Source: Christiangramia sp. | GTDB taxonomy: Bacteria; Bacteroidota; Bacteroidia; Flavobacteriales; Flavobacteriaceae | NCBI GenBank assembly: GCA_024635735.1 | Contig: JAGXII010000025.1 | Span: 1 to 5,637, forward strand | Reading direction: 5' to 3' | Length of the DNA: 5,637 bases | In this document: positions 1 to 5,637 of the stretch, one piece after another | Numbering within the stretch: position 1 is the first letter of the stretch | How the letters are laid out: every line of letters starts with the position of its first letter | The notes under the pieces: model-generated | Told to the model about the DNA's origin: nothing | What the model saw: only the letters and a program-made list of their open reading frames with translations | Databases searched by the model: none | Position numbers and translations under genes: made by a program

Positions 1-1343
1 ATAAATTTATAAAAGATGAAACCCGTACCGACTGGCATGATGCAGCCTTATGGCACGTTCGGGAAAAACGGGATGTAAGTGCGGCACAGTTGCCGGAATG
101 GGAACTGCTTCGGGAAACTGCATCACAGGTAAAAGATAATGTGTTGAGCAACCTCGATAATTACTTGGAGCAATTTGAAGCTGCAGCAATTAAAAACGGA
201 GTAATAGTGCATTGGGCAGAAGATGGAGCGGATCACAACCGTATCATAGGTGAAATTCTGGAAAAGCACAATGCTAAAAAGATCGTAAAAAGCAAATCCA
301 TGCTTACAGAGGAATGTAAGCTAAACGAATTTCTTGAAGAAAAAAATATTGAAATTATTGATACAGATTTGGGGGAACGAATCATCCAAATGCGTAAAGA
401 GACCCCTAGTCACATCGTAATGCCTGCCATTCATATTAAAAAGGAAGAAGTGGGCGAACTTTTCTATAAAGAACTGGGAACCGAAAAAGGGAATTCAGAT
501 CCTACTTATCTCACTTCGGCCGCACGAATCCACCTAAGAAAGAAATTTTTTGAAGCCAATGCTTCAATTACCGGGGTCAATTTCGGAATAGCCGAAACGG
601 GAGGAGTAGTCATTTGCACCAATGAAGGCAATGCAGATATGGGATGCCATGCTGCACCGCTTCAAATTCATTGTATGGGAATTGAAAAATTACTTCCCAA
701 AATGGAACATCTGGGAGTGTTTACCCGGCTTCTGGCAAGGAGTGCCACGGGACAACCTTCTACTATTTACACATCTCATTACCATAAACCACGCAATGGA
801 ACCGAAATGCATATTATTATTGTTGATAACGGGAGGAGTGAGCATTTAGGAAAAGATGATTTTAGGAACAGCCTAAAATGTATTCGTTGTGGAGCGTGTA
901 TGAATACGTGCCCTATCTACCGCAGAAGCGGCGGACACAGTTACCATGCTACCATTCCGGGGCCTATTGGCGCTATTTTGTCTCCGAACAGGAACCTAAA
1001 AGAATACAGCGATCTACCTTTTGCTTCCACTTTATGTGGATCCTGCAGTGATGTTTGCCCTGTGAAGATCAATATCCACGAGCAGTTGTATAAATGGCGA
1101 CAGGAAATATACAGGAATAACGAGCTCCCTAAATCAAAGACAATTCCGCTGAAAATTACCACGAAGGTATTTGAAAATCCGACAGTATTTAATACCCTGG
1201 GAAAAATTACGCGTGCCTCACTTCGCCACTTTCCCCGGTTTATGATCTATAACGGATTAAATGTTTGGGGAAAACAACGCGAGTTGCCGGAAGCTCCAAA
1301 AGAAAGTTTTAAACAGTGGTATAAAAGCAACAAAGATGAGTAA
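1..1343 (+). CDS. lutB: LutB-type iron-sulfur protein of L-lactate oxidation (5' end outside window)
   Basis: Subunit of the cytoplasmic LutABC complex, which oxidises L-lactate to pyruvate. The frame is open from base 3 to the TAA at 1341-1343, giving 446 visible residues. An in-frame TTG at 90 is not the start, because the 29 codons before it still read like LutB (TDWHDAALWHVREKRD). E. coli YkgF has about 475 residues, so perhaps 10-25 are missing. Numbering from base 3, a LUD domain fills roughly residues 60-270, with ITGVNFGIAETGG at 189-201 and NEGN at 207-210. A ferredoxin-like part follows, with CIRCGACMNTCP at 293-304 (bases 879-914) and CGSCSDVCP at 345-353 (bases 1035-1061). The second motif has Ser-Thr-Leu-Cys where E. 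coli has an extra Cys; I believe this form is common in LutB. The end overlaps lutC by 8 bases. lutA is expected upstream but is not visible. Confidence 0.95.
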   Translation, partial: KFIKDETRTDWHDAALWHVREKRDVSAAQLPEWELLRETASQVKDNVLSNLDNYLEQFEAAAIKNGVIVHWAEDGADHNRIIGEILEKHNAKKIVKSKSMLTEECKLNEFLEEKNIEIIDTDLGERIIQMRKETPSHIVMPAIHIKKEEVGELFYKELGTEKGNSDPTYLTSAARIHLRKKFFEANASITGVNFGIAETGGVVICTNEGNADMGCHAAPLQIHCMGIEKLLPKMEHLGVFTRLLARSATGQPSTIYTSHYHKPRNGTEMHIIIVDNGRSEHLGKDDFRNSLKCIRCGACMNTCPIYRRSGGHSYHATIPGPIGAILSPNRNLKEYSDLPFASTLCGSCSDVCPVKINIHEQLYKWRQEIYRNNELPKSKTIPLKITTKVFENPTVFNTLGKITRASLRHFPRFMIYNGLNVWGKQRELPEAPKESFKQWYKSNKDE

Positions 1344-1914
1344 ATCAACTATTCTGAAAAGAATTAAATTAAACAAACCTCAAATGGTTTCGTTACCGGA
1401 TATATCAGTTTTTCAGCACGTGGTTTCAAAAGAAAATCTCATTGCAGATTTTATAAAGATTTCCACTCTCAATATGAGCAATGTGGTAAATATCAGAAAT
1501 TCAGAAATTCCTTTAAAAGTCTATCTGAAAGACTTTATTACTGAACATTTTCCGAAAGCAATCAGTTTTTACAATACTTTAAATCTAGAGGATCACTCCG
1601 CGGAAATTGATTTTTGTCAAAACATCGATTTGTTTATAGCCGAAGCAAAATTGGGAGTAGCAGAAAATGGGTGCCTGTGGCTGGATGACAGCATCATAAA
1701 ACAACGAATTTCTACTTTTGCCTGTGAGCATACTTTATTGATCATAGATCATAGGAATATAGTTCCCACCATGCATCAGGCTTATCAGAAAACCAATATA
1801 TCAAAAACGGGTTTCAGTGTTTTTATAGCGGGACCTTCAAAAACCGCCGATATTGAGCAATCCCTGGTTGTGGGGGCTCAGGGAGCTTTAAGTAATACGG
1901 TTATAATAATTTAA
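1336..1914 (+). CDS. lutC: LutC-type LUD-domain protein of L-lactate oxidation
   Basis: Third component of the LutABC L-lactate oxidation system, a small soluble LUD-domain protein acting with LutA and LutB. The product has 192 residues, slightly short for a family usually near 190-240. I chose the ATG at 1336 because the protein then begins MSKSTILKRIK, a normal LutC opening. The frame is open further left (ATG at 1261), but that part lies inside lutB and encodes nothing LutC-like. The family signatures are AEAKLGVAENGCLWLDD at residues 102-118 and GPSKTADIEQSLVVGAQG at 166-183 near the C-terminus. Relatives usually read GVHG where this one reads GAQG. The start overlaps the lutB stop by 8 bases and no clear Shine-Dalgarno site precedes it, so translational coupling is likely. 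The permease gene follows after 7 bases. Confidence 0.92.
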   Translation: MSKSTILKRIKLNKPQMVSLPDISVFQHVVSKENLIADFIKISTLNMSNVVNIRNSEIPLKVYLKDFITEHFPKAISFYNTLNLEDHSAEIDFCQNIDLFIAEAKLGVAENGCLWLDDSIIKQRISTFACEHTLLIIDHRNIVPTMHQAYQKTNISKTGFSVFIAGPSKTADIEQSLVVGAQGALSNTVIII

Positions 1915-1921
1915 AAAAATT

Positions 1922-3340
1922 ATGAGTTTAGCCCAAATAGAAGAGGAAGTAATTGAAGTTGAAACCTCTGGAGAATTTGAAAGAGAACCAGTCCCACCAT
2001 CGAAATGGAAAAGCTGGAAAAGTTTTTTAGGGATGTATGCCGGAGAGCATGCAGCAGGTACAGAATTTATTATTGGTCCCTTATTCCTTACCACAGGAGT
2101 GAGCGCTTTCGACTTAATTATAGGTTTGTTGATCGGAAACCTCCTTGCAGTATTAAGTTGGCGTTTTTTAACGGCAGAAATTGCAACAAAATTTCGATAC
2201 ACCCTTTATTTTCATCTCGAAAAAATCTGCGGTACCCGTTTGGTTACAATTTATAATCTTGCCAATGGGATGTTATTCTGTTTTCTTGCTGGGTCGATGA
2301 TAACTATTTCAGCTACTGCTGTCGGAATACCTTTTGATATGGCAATGCCCCGGCTTACCGATACCTTGCCTAATAGTGGTACATGGGTGATTATCGTCCT
2401 TTGTATTGGGGCGGTAATTTCCATGATTGCAGCTAAAGGTTACTCTACCGTGGCTAAAGCAGCCAATTGGATGTCTCCCGTAATTGTTTTGGCATTTATT
2501 GTTTGTGGGATAGTTGCGCTTTTCCAATTAAACGTTACCAGTTTTACTGGATTTTGGAATATCTGGGGAGAAGGAAGTGAGCCTTTTCCAGGCCAGATAA
2601 AATATACTTTTTGGCATGTTGTGTTATGGTCCTGGTTTGCCAATGCTGCCATGCATGTAGGAATGTCTGACCTGTCAGTTTTCCGGTTTGCCAAGAAAGC
2701 CAATACAGGGTGGACCACTGCTGCTGGAATGTATGTGGGACATTACATAGCCTGGATAGCAGCTGCTTTATTATATGCGGTATATCTAAGTTCCCCTGAG
2801 GCTCAAGGTTTTCTCAGTAATGGAGAGGCACCACCGGTAGCGCCGGGACCTCTGGCCTATAATGCTATCGGTATCTTTGGAATATTTGCCGTTATCCTCG
2901 CGGGCTGGACAACAGCTAACCCTACAATTTACCGGGCAGGACTGGCCTTTCAGGCCATTATGCCAAAAACCTCCACCTTCTGGGTAACAATATTTGCCGG
3001 AGCAGTAGCTACAATTGCCGGTTTATTTCCCGCCTTCGCGATGAGACTCCTTGATTTTGTGGCACTTTACGGATTTATTCTCGCACCAATAGGAGCAGTA
3101 ATTGTGTTCGATTATTTCTTTGGAAAAAAGGCAGGTATCATAACATTTTATGCAGAAAAAACCGGGATCAAATTTAATCAGGCTGTTTTCTGGTCATGGA
3201 TCATAAGTTTTGCGATTTTCTATACGATATCTGTTCAGTTCGATGTTTTCCTTTCATTTTTAACATTACCGGCCTGGATATCCTGTGGAGTATTGTTCTT
3301 GTTGATTAGTAAATTTTATCAAAAAAAATTAACGAAATAA
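1922..3340 (+). CDS. NCS1-family permease (purine/cytosine permease-like), possibly a substrate importer for the Lut pathway
   Basis: Inner-membrane secondary transporter of 472 residues. After a charged cytoplasmic N-terminus of about 33 residues, roughly 12 hydrophobic segments can be drawn (about 36-58, 61-80, 107-133, 152-172, 183-203, 228-247, 267-290, 313-333, 352-373, 376-399, 420-438, 441-464). NCS1 membership rests on recalled similarity to E. coli CodB: the IGNLLAVLS stretch at 71-79, SDLSVFRFAKKAN at 249-261, GWTTANPTIYRAGLAFQ at 328-344, and APIGAVIVFDYFF at 388-400. Known NCS1 members carry cytosine, purines, allantoin, hydantoins or vitamins with Na+ or H+. The gene starts 7 bases after lutC on the same strand, so co-transcription is very likely, and import of lactate or a precursor is a reasonable inference. 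The true substrate cannot be read from the sequence. The family call is firm; the function is open. Confidence 0.9.
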   Translation: MSLAQIEEEVIEVETSGEFEREPVPPSKWKSWKSFLGMYAGEHAAGTEFIIGPLFLTTGVSAFDLIIGLLIGNLLAVLSWRFLTAEIATKFRYTLYFHLEKICGTRLVTIYNLANGMLFCFLAGSMITISATAVGIPFDMAMPRLTDTLPNSGTWVIIVLCIGAVISMIAAKGYSTVAKAANWMSPVIVLAFIVCGIVALFQLNVTSFTGFWNIWGEGSEPFPGQIKYTFWHVVLWSWFANAAMHVGMSDLSVFRFAKKANTGWTTAAGMYVGHYIAWIAAALLYAVYLSSPEAQGFLSNGEAPPVAPGPLAYNAIGIFGIFAVILAGWTTANPTIYRAGLAFQAIMPKTSTFWVTIFAGAVATIAGLFPAFAMRLLDFVALYGFILAPIGAVIVFDYFFGKKAGIITFYAEKTGIKFNQAVFWSWIISFAIFYTISVQFDVFLSFLTLPAWISCGVLFLLISKFYQKKLTK

Positions 3341-3732
3341 AAAAACCAGAAATATAGTTATCCTTGGATTAGTTTTACGGAAGAATGTGATAAAAAAAGG
3401 TGAAATCATACTCCTTGCCATAAGGATATACAAGAATATTCGATTGGTTGATATAATATTCCTATGGCCATAAAAAGATCACTCTGTGCGTTTTCCGTCT
3501 GTTGTATTCCGGGCATAAATGGATAATTTTTCGTTGTCCTTGCTGTGCTTTCTAACAAAAAACATTACTGAAAAGGTAGTGAAATCAGGCATTTCGAGCA
3601 TTTTTGATTAAACTTAATTGTGATTGAAGAACAGATCTAAATCAACTGGATCTTCTCTAAAGTTACTCATTAGTTTATTAAAATTAACTCACCGAATCAT
3701 TCACCAGACTATTGATATTATATGATATCGTT
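3341..3732. other. Non-coding stretch between the permease gene and the tRNA-Pro terminator
   Basis: About 390 bases with no open frame that looks like a protein on either strand. It should contain the 3' end of the lutBC-permease transcript, but no classical hairpin with a T run follows the permease stop. The only structures are modest: a 5-bp stem TCCTT/AAGGA at 3412-3426, a larger imperfect inverted repeat at 3418-3467, and a 6-bp stem CATTAC/GTAGTG (one G-T pair) at 3563-3581. I recognise no gene remnant, RNA family or promoter here. Confidence 0.6.
3418..3467. repeat. Imperfect inverted repeat with flanking 7-base direct repeat
   Basis: CCATA-a-GGA at 3418-3426 pairs with TCC-TATGG at 3460-3467, leaving one bulged A. 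Inside it, GAATATT at 3434-3440 can pair with AATATTC at 3455-3461; this overlaps the outer arm, so the two folds compete. The heptamer GCCATAA occurs at 3417-3423 and again at 3467-3473, exactly 50 bases apart. The role is unknown: it could be an mRNA 3' structure of the permease transcript, a protein-binding site, or chance in AT-rich DNA. Confidence 0.35.
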
Positions 3733-3773
3733 AAAAATAAAAACACTGATAATCAATAGATTAACAGTGTTTT
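3733..3773 (-). terminator. Rho-independent terminator of tRNA-Pro, possibly bidirectional
   Basis: On the minus strand, AAAACACTG pairs with CAGTGTTTT (3765-3773 with 3740-3748). After one mismatch, five more pairs (3750-3754 with 3759-3763) close a four-base loop. The stem is followed by TATTTTT on the minus strand, starting at 3739. It lies 23 bases past the tRNA 3' end. On the plus strand the same hairpin ends in TTTTGTTT, so it could also stop read-through from the permease transcript. Confidence 0.82.
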
Positions 3774-3796
3774 GTTTCCGCTTGTTAGGCGGTTCG

Positions 3797-3870
3797 TCGG
3801 GATGACAGGATTTGAACCTGCGACCCCACGCCCCCCAGGCGTATACGCTACCAGACTGCGCCACATCCCG
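3797..3870 (-). tRNA. tRNA-Pro (anticodon GGG)
   Basis: A complete 74-base cloverleaf reads on the minus strand. The acceptor stem CGGGATG/CATCCCG is perfect. The D arm is GCGC/GCGT with one G-T pair and loop AGTCTGGTA. The anticodon arm TACGC/GCGTG holds loop CTGGGGG, giving anticodon GGG at 3834-3836, which reads CCC and by wobble CCT. The variable loop is GGGTC, and the T arm GCAGG/CCTGT encloses TTCAAAT. The discriminator base is A. CCA is not encoded and must be added after transcription. The gene stands alone, with its own terminator downstream. No convincing promoter is visible upstream, where the sequence is AT-rich and has only a partial match to the Bacteroidota -7 box. Confidence 0.97.
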
Positions 3871-4076
3871 AATATATTCAAAAAGCTCATTATTATTTTT
3901 CAAGATAATCTAACATCTTGTAGGGCAGACCGGCCTGAGCAAAGACAAGGAATTTTCCCTTTTTTGGAAATGCAAATAAAGTAGCTTAATTAGAATTTTC
4001 AAAGTTAATAGGCGTTTTTTTTAAACGTTTTTCTTTAAAACAAACCATATATATAAGCTCTAAATTAAAACTGCAA

Positions 4077-4100
4077 AATTCACCTTTACGTGAGTGAATT
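4077..4100 (-). terminator. Probable terminator of the lipid kinase gene
   Basis: AATTCAC at 4077-4083 pairs with GTGAATT at 4094-4100, a 7-bp stem with a 10-base loop. It begins 7 bases past the stop codon of the minus-strand kinase gene. On the minus strand the stem runs into TTTGCAGTTTTAATTT, a broken T-rich tract, so it is a moderate terminator at best. The stem is AT-rich and the loop is large, hence the reserve. Confidence 0.5.
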
Positions 4101-4107
4101 CAAATAT

Positions 4108-5009
4108 TTATACAAACTCTAAAACACCATGATTTATTTTCAGTGAAAAACTTTTACCACTATAGTCGGTAATCAGGTTATCGTCAACATGTATTTTAGA
4201 ACCGCCCCATTTTATCTTTACTTTTCGCACCTGTAAGGTCTTGACAAATATTTTCAAATCTGTTCTTTCAGATTTTCCTTTTATCATCTTCTCCAGGTAA
4301 GCTACTAATTCATTCCTTTTCTGCCCCGGTATCATCACCAGATCAAAATAACCATCACCGGGATTCGCATTGGGAGCCAATTCAAAATTAGGACCTATAT
4401 ATTGTGTATTCATCACTTCAACCAATAAAAATGAGCCTTTAATTTTGATTCCTTCCGTTTTTATCTTTGCTTTTTGAGGTTTGCATTTCTTCACAATTTC
4501 TAATAAAACCCTCAAAGTTCGTTTTAGTTTTTCAGAAGGAAGCTCATAATCAATTTTGTTCTTTTTCATTTCTGAAATTAATTCTGGAAAAATCCCCACT
4601 CCTGAGCTTTCCAGGAATATTTCTTCATTTTTCAACCCGGTAACCTGGCCACAATCAAATTTAAAAATTTCACCTTCAGGATCTCTTAGATGATACGCGT
4701 TGTTTGCGGTGATCCTAAGTGCTTTAGCAATGTTATTGGCTGTTCCCAGGGGCAACAAATGAATTGGAGGGAGTGCCTGGGTCGGGATTTCACTACTGAG
4801 CAATACTTCAGCTAATTTATGAACACTCCCGTCACCTCCGGCCAGAAAAATAATATCGGTTTTATTCCCGGAAAATTTTTTCCAGTTTTCGTCATCTGTA
4901 GATACATAAGAGATTTTGTACCCGGCTTCCTGAAAAATTTCCAGTAATTCCTTTTACTGTGACTAGCATCACCAGCTTTAGGATTATGTACAATTTGAGC
5001 AATTCCCAT
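4108..5009 (-). pseudogene. Diacylglycerol kinase family lipid kinase, broken by a one-base frameshift
   Basis: Homologue of the DAGK/YegS/BmrU lipid kinases, which phosphorylate a lipid at the membrane using ATP. Reading from ATG 5007-5009, the frame gives MGIAQIVHNPKAGDASHSK and then changes at AAAA (4952-4955). Adding one A restores ELLEIFQEAGYKISYV and a continuous 300-residue protein ending at TAA 4108-4110, the normal family length. In the restored protein the nucleotide-binding signatures are NPKAG at 9-13, AGGDGSVHK at 57-65 and LPLGTANN at 86-93; the C-terminal domain has NANPGDGYFDL at 214-224 and HVDDN at 274-278. The usual GGDGT is GGDGS, a mild change. An upstream in-frame ATG at 5045 has a good Shine-Dalgarno-like GGGAGAAGG in front and would add 12 residues; I prefer 5009 because homology begins there. 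It lies divergent from surE. Sequencing error and true pseudogene are both possible. Confidence 0.85.
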
Positions 5010-5186
5010 AGTATTATTATGTTCTGAATTCCTAAATTTACACATATGCCTTCTCCCAGTTTTTCAGATTAACGATACCTTATGATATAATTTTAATTTG
5101 AAAACTCGCAACTGCTTTCCAGCCAATTCTTTTATTAAAATAAACACAACTCAGAACATTTTGATAAACTCTACAATCAAAAAACT

Positions 5187-5195
5187 TATTTTTTG
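5187..5195 (+). promoter_or_regulatory. Possible Bacteroidota-type -7 promoter box for surE
   Basis: TATTTTTTG resembles the TAnnTTTG box of Bacteroidota housekeeping promoters, with one extra T. A TTG at 5161-5163 lies 23 bases upstream, within or slightly beyond the usual spacing for the -33 element. It would place a transcription start about 50 bases before the preferred surE ATG. In such AT-rich DNA this match is weak. The divergent kinase gene must have its promoter in the same roughly 170-base gap, but I see no good match on the minus strand. Confidence 0.3.
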
Positions 5196-5258
5196 TAAAT
5201 TAAAGTTCAAATTATGAGCTTTTCATATGGAGAAGAAAGTTTATATAAAAATGACGAC

Positions 5259-5637
5259 ATGAAAATATTAGTAACGAATGATGATGGCATTTACAGTCCC
5301 GGATTATCCTGTCTGGCTCGTGTGGCATTAGCATACGGAGAGGTAATTGTCATGGCGCCGGATGTAGAACAATCTTCTATGGGGCAGGCGATTACATCTT
5401 GAAAACCTATAACATATAAAAAATCACCTATTCATTTTGAAGGCATTGAAGCGTATAGAGTAAGCGGTACGCCTGCCGATTGTGTGGCTCTTGGAACACA
5501 TCTTATCAATGATATAGACCTGGTCCTGTCAGGTATAAATATTGGTTCAAATCTCGGCAATTCAGCCTGGCATTCCGGCACTTTATCGGCGGCAAGACAG
5601 GCGGTTTTATTCGGAATACGCGGTATTGCCTTCAGCG
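5259..5637 (+). pseudogene. surE: SurE 5'/3'-nucleotidase, interrupted by an in-frame TGA and cut by the right edge
   Basis: SurE is a soluble, divalent-metal-dependent phosphatase acting on nucleoside monophosphates, linked to stationary-phase survival. From ATG 5259 the protein starts MKILVTNDDGIYSPG, with the metal-binding pair Asp8-Asp9. APDVEQSSMG at 33-42 carries the Ser39 ligand, and SGINIGSN at 91-98 the Asn ligand (Asn94, matching E. coli Asn92). GTPADCVALG at 70-79 and SGTLSAARQA at 106-115 are also typical. Codon 48 (TGA, 5400-5402) interrupts the protein; the same frame continues for 78 good SurE codons to the window end. Relatives have Ser or Arg here, so one base change (TCA or CGA to TGA) would explain it. 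An ATG at 5214 would add 15 unconserved residues; I chose 5259 because family members begin right at this motif. As read, the product would be a useless 47-residue peptide. Confidence 0.9.

Noticed and set aside
1035..1061. Missing first Cys in the second cluster motif of LutB as a sign of lost activity
   Set aside because: As far as I recall, the SLCGxC form is common among LutB proteins, so this looks like normal family variation.
1261..1335. Upstream ATG extending lutC by 25 codons
   Set aside because: These codons lie inside the conserved end of lutB and encode nothing LutC-like; ATG 1336 gives the usual lutC start with a short overlap.
2005..2718. Several open frames overlapping the permease gene in other frames
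   Set aside because: They are shadows of a well-supported 472-codon membrane protein gene, with unlikely composition and no recognisable motif.
3718..3903. Open frame on the minus strand covering the tRNA
   Set aside because: It is the tRNA-Pro sequence plus its terminator translated by chance, with no protein family features.
3879..3903. Promoter for tRNA-Pro (TTG plus a TTTG-ending box)
   Set aside because: The box lacks the leading TA and the spacing of 14 bases is too short for the Bacteroidota pattern.
3901..3920. CAAGAT/ATCTTG inverted repeat upstream of the tRNA
   Set aside because: Six pairs with an eight-base loop in AT-rich DNA; no known operator matches and no regulated gene is adjacent.
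3772..3984. Open frame on the plus strand across the tRNA region
   Set aside because: Most of its first half is the antisense of tRNA-Pro and the rest is AT-rich non-coding sequence; such false proteins over tRNA genes are common.
4013..4035. CGTTT/AAACG hairpin followed by a T-rich run, plus strand
   Set aside because: Only five pairs, mostly A-T, and no plus-strand gene upstream would need it; likely chance in AT-rich DNA.

Overview
The window is chromosomal DNA from a bacterium of the Bacteroidota, most likely class Flavobacteriia. The DNA is AT-rich, clear Shine-Dalgarno sites are mostly lacking, the tRNA does not encode its CCA end, and the protein sequences look flavobacterial. No gene names a species. 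I see no mobile element, CRISPR array or phage gene, and nothing I can defend as a new defence or mobile system.

Left part (1-3340, plus strand): three tightly packed genes that look like one transcript. lutB is cut by the left edge of the window. It overlaps lutC by 8 bases, and lutC is followed after 7 bases by a 472-residue permease of the nucleobase:cation symporter-1 (NCS1) family. LutB and LutC are the iron-sulfur and LUD-domain parts of the LutABC L-lactate oxidation system. lutA is expected just upstream, outside the window. The permease is the most interesting part: its position suggests that it imports the substrate of the Lut enzymes or a precursor, although its family is known for nucleobases, hydantoins and vitamins.

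Middle (3341-4107): mostly non-coding. It holds a minus-strand tRNA-Pro (anticodon GGG) with a strong hairpin terminator, some imperfect inverted repeats of unknown role, and a probable terminator for the next gene.

Right part (4108-5637): two divergently arranged genes, each broken once. On the minus strand is a diacylglycerol/lipid kinase family gene with a one-base deletion in a short A run. On the plus strand is surE (5'/3'-nucleotidase), with an in-frame TGA at codon 48 and otherwise intact coding sequence to the right edge. Two lesions about 450 bases apart in otherwise well-conserved genes suggest either local sequence errors or recent inactivation; the sequence alone cannot decide.
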